This document shows positions 1 to 7,711 of a stretch of DNA of 53,653 nt, one piece after another (the first letter of the stretch is position 1; each line of letters opens with the position of its first letter). Origin of the DNA: Acidobacteriota bacterium (lineage in GTDB: Bacteria; Acidobacteriota; Blastocatellia; RBC074); assembly GCA_016196035.1 (NCBI GenBank), contig JACPYM010000131.1, positions 1 to 53,653 of the forward strand, read 5' to 3'. A program made the position numbers and the translations under genes. Under the pieces are notes generated by a model. That model made no database searches. It was given only the letters and a program-made list of their open reading frames with translations, and had not been told where the DNA came from.

Positions 1-48
1 CCGCAGGAAGAAATTTGCCAATGTTTTCAAAAAGAACTTAAGCGGTCT

Positions 49-135
49 CCTGCCGGGGCGCGGGGCGTGTGCGCCTGCTTCCGGTGGTTGCGGCGAGGCC
101 TCCACCACCGGCTAATCTCCTGCGCGCCTCCGGCA
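49..135 (-). repeat. Dispersed palindromic element, copy 1 of 2
   Basis: Read on the minus strand, this stretch shares ordered blocks with 53519-53604 at the other end of the window: GCCGGAGGCGCG, TTAGCCGGTGGT, CACCGGA and GCGCCCCGGCAGG. An internal CCGGTGG/CCACCGG stem is visible. The two copies are in opposite orientation. The layout resembles REP-type intergenic elements; no transposase is nearby. Confidence 0.6.
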
Positions 136-166
136 CACAGAATTGTCAAATCCGAGCCGAACTTTC

Positions 167-442
167 TTACGGCGTAACATCAGTAACTAACCCACCTAGC
201 CAACTCAAAAACACTGCCCACCAGCTTCCATTGGCAACAAAAGGCGCGGGTTTGCCCGAAGTGTCTGATTTGGTTTTGATTGGCGGCAAAGGGTCACCAC
301 AAATGCTGGAGCCGTCTTCATTTAATTTACAACCACTACTAACAGCGGCAGTATTCGTTGGCCCGCTTTGAGCAATCGTTCCGGCAACCAAAGCAACCAT
401 CATTACGAAACTGGCGAAAATCATTGTTACTTGTCTTCTCAT
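167..442 (-). CDS. Small secreted protein of unknown function
   Basis: A 91-residue protein. The first 25 residues look like a signal peptide: a basic MRRQ start, a hydrophobic core, and an AQS cleavage-like end. The mature part is about 65 residues with two cysteines (in SSGCKL and SICGDP) that could form a disulfide, then a proline-rich stretch and a hydrophobic tail around WWAVFLSWLGGL. A purine-rich GAGGGAGG lies just upstream of the ATG, which supports the start. I recognise no family. No neighbour within 500 bp suggests an operon. Export is inferred from the N-terminus only. Confidence 0.6.
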   Translation of the reverse strand: MRRQVTMIFASFVMMVALVAGTIAQSGPTNTAAVSSGCKLNEDGSSICGDPLPPIKTKSDTSGKPAPFVANGSWWAVFLSWLGGLVTDVTP

Positions 443-921
443 TTTTCCTCCCTCTCAATTCCATTTATGTATGTGTAGCTATCTTTCACAACCAGCTTTG
501 GTGAAATTATTTGGTTCCATGCTCCGGCTGCGGAATACACAAACCCGAATTTAACCGATGCCCTTCGGGAGACCTCTTAGTTCAAAAGAGCCATTATACA
601 AGCAAGTTTTCAGCAATTGCTGTTCCTTATTCTTCAAATCGAGCTGGTAAAATCCAGGCTCTTTCACGCACGATTGCGCAAAGGTTTCAATAAGTCAGCA
701 ACTCAAGTTATCGTGAATATCCTCACTGCTCGGTTACACCAGAAGATCCAACCCAAGCCCACCGCACTGTAATATCTGATTATTCTGCAGTGCGCCGGGC
801 ATACGTTCAGCGGATGAGGTTTGCCGAGCACTTGCCGGCAGAACCAAGGCTTACTCATCTGCCGTGGCATTCTCCTTGCCGTCTAATCAATTTTATTCCC
901 GCTGCTTTATAGCCTGAATTG
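443..921. other. Intergenic region, no supported gene
   Basis: I see no convincing coding sequence. A 60-codon plus-strand reading frame at 511-693 has no ribosome binding site and no family likeness. The only structure noticed is a short hairpin at 763-794, with CGCACTG pairing to CAGTGCG. Confidence 0.5.
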
Positions 922-1200
922 AATGTTGACGCCGACTGTAACAGAAGACTACGCACGCTGGGCAAAAGCGGCGTTCGCCAAGTTTGATCCGATTCGGTGC
1001 GAAGTCATGCAGGCCATCGGCAAAAGGAGCAGTATGCGATTATCGGATCAGCGCCTGGACAGCAACATCACTGCCAGCGAATTGGCAAGCGTGGCGTGAC
1101 CGTTGAGAGCTTTTCCACGTGCTGCGGACGTGGGCTTCCGTCATTGGTCTGGCGCTGCTGATTGCCGAGGCGTTGTTCAGGCGCGACAACGCCCCGGCAG
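922..1200 (+). pseudogene. Possible remnant of a small membrane protein gene
   Basis: An ATG at 922 opens a 58-codon frame that stops at 1098. In a different frame, at about 1119-1200, the translation turns into a helix-like hydrophobic run (TWASVIGLALLIAEALF) followed by RR. That pattern could be the last membrane helix of a broken gene, for instance of a DUF1772-like family, but the family is a guess. No intact gene spans this interval. It precedes a run of other damaged genes. Confidence 0.2.
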
Positions 1201-1273
1201 CTCTCGGTTGAACCGATGCGCCGAGAGAGCAACCGCATAGGCAAAGCATCCACCAGGAGAGAGGAAAAACATC
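1201..1273 (+). promoter_or_regulatory. Leader with alternative hairpins, copy A
   Basis: About 70 bp upstream of the VOC gene at 1274 are closely similar to the leader of another VOC gene (4437-4510). The stem CTCTCGG (1201-1207) with CCGAGAG (1221-1227) appears in copy B as CTCGCGG/CCGCGAG. That is a compensatory base-pair change (T-A to G-C). A competing stem CGGTTG (1205-1210) with CAACCG (1230-1235) is present in both copies. An AGGAGAGAGG ribosome binding region follows. The layout suggests a structured 5' leader, although a simple duplicated leader is also possible. Confidence 0.45.
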
Positions 1274-1771
1274 ATGCAACTGAAGCCAAGAATTACGCCG
1301 TGTTTATGGTTCGAACAACAGGCAGAAGAGGCGGCGGAGTTTTACACCGCGCTCTTCCGCAACTCCAAAATCAACCAGATTGAGCGTTACGGTGAAGCCG
1401 GGCGCGAAGTTCGCGGCCAGTCGCCGGGGTCGGTGATGACCGTCGCTTTCGAGTTAGACGGGTAGACCTTCACCGCGCTGAATGGTGGCCCCGTCTTCAA
1501 ATTCAACGAAGCCATCTCGCTGCAAGTCAATTGTGAGACGCAGGAAGAAATTGATTATTACTGGCAGAAGCTCGGCGCGGGCGGCGATGAAAAAGCGCAG
1601 CAGTGCGGCTGGCTCAAAGACAAGTACGGCCTGTCGTGGCAAGTCGGCTCCACAGCGCTGGCTGAGATGGCGAGCGACCCCGATCCGGCTAAATCCGGCA
1701 GAGTGATGGAAGCCATCCTGACGATGAAAAAGATCAATCTGGCTAATTTGCAGCGCGCGTATGCCGGATAA
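1274..1771 (+). pseudogene. VOC/PhnB-like protein with in-frame TAG
   Basis: Read through one stop, this is a complete 165-codon member of the VOC superfamily, of the PhnB / 3-demethylubiquinone methyltransferase-like kind. The N-terminal half begins with TPCLWFEQQAEEAAEFY. The C-terminal half contains FTALNGGPVFKFNEAISL, CGWLKDKYGLSWQ and TMKKINLANLQ. The frame is interrupted by TAG at 1463-1465, between ELDG and TFTALNGG, where relatives usually have Gln (CAG). The intact relative at 2364-2849 has the same architecture. Everything after the TAG stays in frame, so a single C-to-T change explains the break. It could be a recent pseudogene, a sequencing error or, less likely, a read-through gene. 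Confidence 0.8.
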
Positions 1772-1853
1772 CCCCGGTTAGATGGAACAGGGTCTCAGTC
1801 CGACCCACTCTCTGTCGAGACCGGCGCGAGACTTGAAAATTGTATACAGCATC

Positions 1854-1873
1854 GTGCGGCAGCAATGCCGCAC
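1854..1873 (+). promoter_or_regulatory. Perfect hairpin with GNRA loop upstream of arr
   Basis: GTGCGGCA (1854-1861) pairs perfectly with TGCCGCAC (1866-1873) around a GCAA tetraloop. It ends 18 bases before the Arr start codon. No T-run follows, so it is not an intrinsic terminator. It could be a 5' leader hairpin; no function is shown. Confidence 0.5.
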
Positions 1874-1891
1874 AGGATAAGGATCGAGCCG

Positions 1892-2307
1892 ATGGCAACT
1901 ATTGACGACCTGAATTCACAGCGTTACTACCACGGTACGAAGGCCGACCTGAAGCCGGGGGACTTGATCGGGCCTGGCTATAATTCTAACTACGGCAAGC
2001 GGAAGCAGGCGGCCTACGTTTACCTGACCGCCACCTTGAATGCGGCCACCTGGGGGCCGAACTGGCGCAGGGCGAAGCACCCGGCAGAATCTATGTTGTG
2101 GAACCGACGGGGCCGATTGAAGACGACCCCAACCTGACGGACAGGAAATATCCGGGCAATCCGACGAAGTCCTATCGCACTCGTGATCCGCTGCGGGTCA
2201 CCGGCGAAGTCACTGACTGGCAGGGGCACTCCCCCGCAGAGCTCAAAGTCATGCATGACCATCTTGAGCGACTAAAGCAACTTGGGATTGAAGCAATTGA
2301 GGACTGA
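1892..2307 (+). pseudogene. arr: Rifampin ADP-ribosyltransferase, frameshifted
   Basis: The product is recognisable as Arr, which inactivates rifampin by ADP-ribosylation using NAD. The first frame gives YYHGTKADLKPGDLIGPGYN, then NSNYGKRKQAAYVYLTATLN. After a run of five G at 2052-2056 the family sequence continues in another frame: RIYVVEPTGPIEDDPNL, DRKYPGNPTKSYRTRDPLRV, then EVTDWQGH and a C-terminus of GIEAIED. Adding one G to the homopolymer restores a full-length enzyme of about 138 residues. The lesion could be a real deletion or an assembly error in a G homopolymer. The start at 1892 is preceded by a weak AAGGA. Arr is often carried as mobile resistance cargo, and here it sits among other stand-alone small genes. 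Confidence 0.85.
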
Positions 2308-2363
2308 GTCCGGCTCATCGTTTTACTGCGGCGTTGGGCGGCTCATAACAATGGAGAAATAAC

Positions 2364-2849
2364 ATGATCAAGCAAGCAAAGAACACGATTTGCCTTTGGT
2401 ACGATGGCGATGCCGAGGAAGCGGCACGCTTTTACGCCAAGACTTTTCCCGATTCATCGGTGGGCGCGGTACACCGCGCACCGGGAGACTTTCCGTCCGG
2501 GAAGAAAGGGGATGTCTTGACGGTCGAATTTACCGTGATGGGAATCCCCTGCATCGGGCTGAATGGCGGGTCGGCATTCAAGCACAACGAAGCCTTCTCA
2601 TTTCAGGTCGCAACCGACGATCAGGCCGAAACCGACCGCTACTGGAACGCCATCGTCGGCAACGGCGGCGAAGAGAGTGTGTGTGGCTGGTGCAAGGACA
2701 AATGGGGCTTGTCCTGGCAGATTTCGCCACGGGTTCTGACCGAAGCGGTAGCCGGTCCCGATCCCGCTGCCGCCAAGCGCGCGTTCGAGGCGATGATGCA
2801 GATGAAAAAGATCGACATCGCTGCCATCGAGGCGGCGCTGCGTGGTTGA
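2364..2849 (+). CDS. VOC family protein (PhnB-like)
   Basis: An intact 161-residue VOC protein of the PhnB/3-demethylubiquinone-9 3-methyltransferase-like group. These have the glyoxalase/bleomycin-resistance fold but usually an unknown substrate. It opens with KNTICLWYDGDAEEAARFYA and carries GIPCIGLNGG, then FKHNEAFSFQV, CGWCKDKWGLSWQISP and a C-terminal MMQMKKIDIAAIEAA helix. Length matches the family. The start is supported by GGAG eleven bases upstream. It is the intact relative of the TAG-interrupted gene at 1274. It stands alone between two broken genes, so its role is not indicated by context. Confidence 0.85.
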   Translation: MIKQAKNTICLWYDGDAEEAARFYAKTFPDSSVGAVHRAPGDFPSGKKGDVLTVEFTVMGIPCIGLNGGSAFKHNEAFSFQVATDDQAETDRYWNAIVGNGGEESVCGWCKDKWGLSWQISPRVLTEAVAGPDPAAAKRAFEAMMQMKKIDIAAIEAALRG

Positions 2850-3006
2850 AGTTGCAATCTTCGAAGCGCGCTTGCCCTGCTATCGAAGTCGTTCCGCAGC
2901 CGCGCGGCCAGCGACCAAATGCGCGCGGGCGAAGGGCCGGAAACTCACTCTTCCGGCATCCTGAAATAGAAGAAAGAACTGTAGCGAGCCTATGGAGGGA
3001 TAAGCA

Positions 3007-3378
3007 ATGCCGGCCAAGAATCCTGAAGAAACCTGTCGCCTGTTTCAACAGGCAATGGCTGCGGGCGATCTCGAGGCGTTGATGAGCCTTTACGAGCCGG
3101 AGGCTGTGTTTCTGAATTAGGCCGGCGAAGTAAAGCAGGGTGCGGAGGAACTGAGAAAAGAACTGGCTCCTTTGGCGGCGGCGCGGGCGCGCTTTGATTT
3201 CAACATCAGGCAGATCATTCAATCGGGCGACATCGTGCTGATGCATACGGACTGGCAGGTCTCGGCGCCGCAACCCAGCTTCGTGTATGCGCTGGAAGTC
3301 GCGCGCCGCCAGCCGGACGGTTCGTGGCGCTGGCTCATCGGCGACCCCTTCACTGTCGGCAGGAGAGTGGCTGTCTGA
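3007..3378 (+). pseudogene. SnoaL/DUF4440-like protein with in-frame TAG
   Basis: The 124-codon frame encodes a NTF2-like (SnoaL/DUF4440) protein if one stop is read through. The N-terminus contains ETCRLFQQAMAAGDLEALM and LYEPEAVFLN; then comes TAG at 3118-3120; then AGEVKQGAEELRKELAPLAA, IIQSGDIVLMHTDWQV, RRQPDGSWRWLIGDPF. Relatives commonly have Gln-Ala-Gly or similar after Phe-Leu/Val-Asn, so CAG to TAG is the simplest lesion, as in the VOC gene at 1274. GGAGGG lies upstream of the ATG, so translation signals are intact. Substrate unknown. It ends 9 bp before the next gene, with which it may be cotranscribed. Confidence 0.75.
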
Positions 3379-3387
3379 AAGGGCTTC

Positions 3388-4371
3388 ATGAAAAAAACGG
3401 CAACCAAGAAAACGTTCCTGGTCATCCTCCTGCTCGTTATCGCGCTGGGCGCGGTCGCGCTGACCAACCAGAATCGCATTGCGGTTTGGAGTGCGCCGAA
3501 AAAACAAGCAACAACTGCGCGCAGCGAGGCTGCCCGTAAGGCTGACGAACTTTTCTGGCAACCCTTCCATCAGGGCGAGTACGTAAAGATTCAGCCCGCG
3601 CTCGAAGCATTGACGGCGGCTTATCTGGCTACGCCCAACGACGCCGTGACGGCGGCGCACATCGCCTGGCTGCACAACTGGCGCACGGCGGAACGCGCGC
3701 GGCTGGCTGCGGTTCCGGCCACCATCACCGATGACACGTTGATAGCTCGCAGATATTTCGCGGAAGCCGTGAAGCTCGACCCGGCAGACGCGCGCACGCT
3801 GGGCTTTCTCGCCGGTCATACCGTTATCGAAGGTACGCTGCACCAGGACGAGAAGCTCACGCGTGCGGGTTATTTCATGTTGCTCGACGCGATCAAGGCG
3901 TGGCCGGAATTCAACCTCTTCACCGCCGGTTTCGTGATGAGCCGGTTGCCTGCCGACTCGCCCCGCTTTCGTGAAGGGCTGGAATGGCAATGGCGCACGC
4001 TGGATTTATGCATCGGGGGAAAACTCGACCGCGCCAACCCGGATTACTCCCGGTATATGGCGCTGGAAACCAAAGAGGGCAAACAACGCGCCTGCTGGAA
4101 CTCCTGGATTGCGCCTCATAACTTCGAAGGCTTTTTCCTGAATATGGGCGACATGTTGGTCAAATCCGGCGATTGGCAACCAGCGCAAAAAATATACGCG
4201 AATGCCGAGCTGGCAAAAGAGCACGCGAGCTGGAAATACCAGGCGTTATTGAATGATCGTATCGCGCAAGCGCAAGCCAATGTCGCGTTGTTCAATGCGC
4301 CGAACGAAACACCACAAGCGAGACTCATGATCAATTCGGAGTTCTCTTGTATGGCGTGCCATCAGCAGTGA
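3388..4371 (+). CDS. Membrane-anchored TPR-like protein ending in a haem c motif
   Basis: A 327-residue protein. Residues about 7-27 (KTFLVILLLVIALGAVALTN) form an N-terminal membrane anchor or uncleaved signal. The rest is helical and TPR-like: A/L-rich paired helices such as AAYLATPNDAVTAAHIAWLHN, ARRYFAEAVKLDPADA and WQPAQKIYANAELAKEHASW. The last residues read SCMACHQQ, so C321, C324 and H325 form a CxxCH haem c attachment motif only two residues from the end. A periplasmic location is inferred from the anchor and the haem motif. It follows the broken SnoaL-like gene by 9 bp. I know no named family with this arrangement. A fortuitous CxxCH cannot be excluded. Confidence 0.7.
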   Translation: MKKTATKKTFLVILLLVIALGAVALTNQNRIAVWSAPKKQATTARSEAARKADELFWQPFHQGEYVKIQPALEALTAAYLATPNDAVTAAHIAWLHNWRTAERARLAAVPATITDDTLIARRYFAEAVKLDPADARTLGFLAGHTVIEGTLHQDEKLTRAGYFMLLDAIKAWPEFNLFTAGFVMSRLPADSPRFREGLEWQWRTLDLCIGGKLDRANPDYSRYMALETKEGKQRACWNSWIAPHNFEGFFLNMGDMLVKSGDWQPAQKIYANAELAKEHASWKYQALLNDRIAQAQANVALFNAPNETPQARLMINSEFSCMACHQQ

Positions 4372-4436
4372 ACGAAGGGCGCAGGAAAGCTGAGACGCGG
4401 AATTGCTTGCGCCGCGTGACCTCACGTATTCGGCGG

Positions 4437-4510
4437 CTCGCGGTTGAAACGGATGCGCCGCGAGAGCAACCGCCCGGATTAAAGCATCCACTTGAAGAAG
4501 GAGAAATATC
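4437..4510 (+). promoter_or_regulatory. Leader with alternative hairpins, copy B
   Basis: Similar along its length to the leader at 1201-1273. Stem CTCGCGG (4437-4443) pairs with CCGCGAG (4458-4464), and the competing stem GCGGTTG (4440-4446) pairs with CAACCGC (4467-4473). Shared blocks GATGCGCCG, GAGAGCAACCGC, AAAGCATCCAC and the ATCATG start context align in both copies. It sits directly upstream of a VOC gene, as copy A does, although the two VOC proteins belong to different subfamilies. Confidence 0.45.
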
Positions 4511-4891
4511 ATGCTGAAAACGAATCGTAACCCAGTCGGGTGGTTCGAAATCTACGTGCAAGATGTAGAGCGGGCCCGCGCCTTCTACCAGAACACGTTT
4601 CAGGTGTCGCTGGAACGGTTGGAGAGTCCTGAGGTCGAGTTGTGGGCCTTTCCGATGCAAGAAAACCAGCCTGGTTGCGCCGGGGCACTGGTGAAGATGG
4701 AGGGCAAAGATTCCGGCGATGGCGGAACCATCATTTATTTCACTTGTGACGACTGCGCAGTAGAGGCGAAACGCGCCATGCAGAATGGCGGCAAAATCCA
4801 AAAAGAGAAAATGTCTATTGGCCAATACGGCTTCATAGCTCTCGTCTTCGATACGGAAGAAAACATGATTGGGCTTCACTCGATGCAATAA
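4511..4891 (+). CDS. VOC family protein (glyoxalase-like)
   Basis: A 126-residue single VOC protein. Sequence signs are NPVGWFEIYVQDVERARAFY at the N-terminus, then EVELWAFPM, CAGALVKMEG, DGGTIIYFTCDDCAVEAKRA, then GKIQKEKMSIGQYGFIALVF and DTEENMIGLHSM at the end. This matches the 'predicted enzyme related to lactoylglutathione lyase' type. Such proteins usually form dimers with a metal site shared between beta-alpha-beta-beta-beta units. The substrate is unknown. AGAAGGAGAAAT precedes the ATG. Its leader is shared with the gene at 1274. Confidence 0.85.
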   Translation: MLKTNRNPVGWFEIYVQDVERARAFYQNTFQVSLERLESPEVELWAFPMQENQPGCAGALVKMEGKDSGDGGTIIYFTCDDCAVEAKRAMQNGGKIQKEKMSIGQYGFIALVFDTEENMIGLHSMQ

Positions 4892-4914
4892 CGAAAGGCT
4901 CGATCATGCAATGC

Positions 4915-5001
4915 AGCTAACCATCGGCGCACGTCCGGGGCTGTGCTTGAGCGGGGACGCAGATCTATCGTACAGGCCAGGCCGCGCGACGGCGGTTAGG
5001 C
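4915..5001 (+). other. Weak integron attC-like site
   Basis: CTAACC (4917-4922) and GGTTAGGC (4994-5001) are inverted outer boxes. The right box GTTAGGC fits the attC core GTTRRRY. The adjoining inner bases pair imperfectly. The span of 87 bp is typical of attC sites. It lies 23 bp after one small ORF and 24 bp before the next, where an attC would fall. The left box (GCTAACC context) does not fit RYYYAAC perfectly, no integrase is present, and no matching sites were found between the other small genes. Confidence 0.2.
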
Positions 5002-5025
5002 GTGGAAGACCAAGAGGAGGGCCGA

Positions 5026-5148
5026 ATGGACGCTGACCTCGATAGGATGTCGCGCGAGGAACTGGTCGAGGAAGTGAAGAAGCTTAGATCGGTTTTCACT
5101 TCGGTGTATGGCAAAAGCCGCGCAAGCGGGACAGTACCGCGCGCGTGA
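5026..5148 (+). pseudogene. Small gene truncated by a palindromic repeat
   Basis: A strong GAGGAGG ribosome binding site precedes an ATG opening with MDADLDRMSREELVEEVKKL. That resembles the start of small conserved proteins that normally continue well past this helix. After SVFTSVYGKSRA the frame enters the left arm of the repeat at 5127 and ends at TGA 5146-5148 inside it (GTVPRA). The 3' part therefore appears replaced by the repeat. The original product is not identified. Confidence 0.45.
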
Positions 5149-5223
5149 GCAAGCGGCGCGTCAAGTACGGCTGACTGGCGCAACGCCGAAGCGCCGCTTG
5201 CTCACGCGCGCGGTACTGTCCCG
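5127..5223. repeat. Palindromic repeat family 1, copy 1
   Basis: Perfect 33-bp inverted arms (5127-5159 and 5191-5223) around a 31-bp loop. The core of each arm is TACCGCGCGCGTGAGCAAGC. Further copies are at 39125-39243, 42742-42889 and 47754-47849. This copy invades the end of the small ORF at 5026. It could act as a transcript hairpin. Origin is probably a non-autonomous mobile or REP-like element. Confidence 0.85.
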
Positions 5224-5311
5224 GCGCGGCGCGCCTACCATACATGCAACTGAAAACCGATCTAAACTACGTCGTGTCAGCAGGCGGTTTGGTTAAGACT
5301 TTAGCGTCTCG

Positions 5312-5431
5312 TTAGTTGTTCTTTTGGCGGCGCGCTTCTAAAAACGCCACTCCCACGATTAAACCCAACGGCACCAGAAAAAAGGGCAGGTAGAGCAGCA
5401 CTACCAGCGTCTTCTCGATGATTTCCATCAT
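5312..5431 (-). CDS. 39-residue single-pass membrane protein
   Basis: A short ORF starting ATGATG, with GGAGG six bases upstream. The product starts MMEIIEKTLVVLLYLPFFLV, continues PLGLIVGVAFLEA and ends with a basic RRQKNN tail. It is a single membrane helix with a short acidic N-terminus and a positively charged C-terminus, predicted to lie in the cytoplasmic membrane with the C-terminus inside. The gene is downstream of nothing obvious; the CNNM gene on the same strand lies upstream in the other direction. Function unknown. The strong Shine-Dalgarno and the clean membrane profile are the support. Confidence 0.6.
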   Translation of the reverse strand: MMEIIEKTLVVLLYLPFFLVPLGLIVGVAFLEARRQKNN

Positions 5432-5613
5432 CGCAATCCTCCATATAACGGGCATATATCTGTGTCGCGAGCGAGCTATACGTTGCCGGCGAACGGGTCA
5501 AAAACAAACCCGCAGCGCACCGCTTAAGCGTCCTCACCAATCACAGGGGCAAGCTGTCTCACGGTCATTCTTCTAGTTTTGGGGGATTCAAATTGATTTG
5601 GGGATGGCGCATC

Positions 5614-6978
<1,365 letters not shown>

Positions 6979-7203
6979 AGAACGCGCGGGATTATAGCCC
7001 AACCAACAGGCAAAGCATAAAATCCCGTTCCCATGATAGCGCCACACCGAAAAGAGTGCGTTAGCGAGTAAGGATAAGTTGCGCGCGACCAAATTCTCTA
7101 CGGATACGCCGCCAAACAATAATGCGCCGCTCTTGTGAGGGCGGTCATCCCAGAGCAATACCAACAACCAATCTGCAACCAATCTTCAAAAGGAGCAAAT
7201 AGC

Positions 7204-7536
7204 ATGGGTAAAAGAATCATTGACAAGGTTAGGGCCAGAAAAGAAGTTGTTCTGGCTGATAAAAAAGCCGCCGAGGAAAATCGCGCCAAATCCGTGGAGG
7301 CTGTCCTGGGCGGCATTGACTCGCCCGCCTGGGAAACATACATGCAGCAATTTGCCGAGACCCCGGAACAACTCAAGCGTTTGATAGGAACCGACGGGAC
7401 ACGCAATGACTTCACGTTGAATGTCAAACGCGCCTACCTCGCCGCCAGTGCGGTTTGCGGCCCGCCGACCACCACAGAATTCGACCGCGAGGTAGAGACG
7501 ATTGATGACCCGCCCGCCAAGCACAAACGCGCTTAG
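7204..7536 (+). CDS. Hypothetical 110-residue protein
   Basis: A small soluble protein with a well-placed AGGAG nine bases before the ATG. The N-terminal third is a basic helix (MGKRIIDKVRARKEVVLADK and KKAAEENRAKS). The middle is ETYMQQFAETPEQLKRLIGT. The C-terminal part has one cysteine and a Thr cluster (AVCGPPTTTEF), then an acidic DREVETIDDPP and a basic end. It lies 175 bp upstream of the lanthionine-synthetase-like lyase-kinase on the same strand. That makes it a possible partner or substrate, but it lacks an evident class III leader motif and has only one Cys. No family recognised. Confidence 0.6.
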   Translation: MGKRIIDKVRARKEVVLADKKAAEENRAKSVEAVLGGIDSPAWETYMQQFAETPEQLKRLIGTDGTRNDFTLNVKRAYLAASAVCGPPTTTEFDREVETIDDPPAKHKRA

Positions 7537-7579
7537 GGCTGGCGGCCTGGGTATTCCACAGTCCATACCCGGAGAGCAA

Positions 7580-7612
7580 CCAAAGCGCGGCCAAAGCGCG
7601 GCCAAAGCGCGG
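7580..7612 (+). repeat. Three tandem 11-bp repeats
   Basis: CCAAAGCGCGG occurs three times head to tail (7580-7590, 7591-7601, 7602-7612) in the gap upstream of the lyase-kinase start. It may be slippage, or a set of protein-binding sites spaced one helical turn apart. Confidence 0.85.
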
Positions 7613-7711
7613 AGAGATTGGCCCTCGCTGATCTCTCCGCGTCCCGGCTGTATCGCCTTGGTTGCGGCGGTGGCCACGCGACGAGCGTTCCAGACAGCCC
7701 GACAGAAAACA

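Noticed and set aside
511-693. 60-codon plus-strand ORF
   Set aside because: No ribosome binding site, no family likeness, and it lies in a region without other coding signals.
2320-2345. GTTGGGC near 2329 as an attC core before the VOC gene
   Set aside because: A single seven-base degenerate match with no inverted partner upstream; likely by chance.
1274-3378. Genome-wide TAG recoding (amber to Gln)
   Set aside because: TAG is used as the normal stop for other genes in the window (for example 7534-7536, 47711-47713), and only two decayed genes show internal TAG.
2578-3990. 470-codon minus-strand ORF
   Set aside because: It runs antisense through recognised VOC, SnoaL-like and TPR genes; its translation is Arg-rich and shadow-like.
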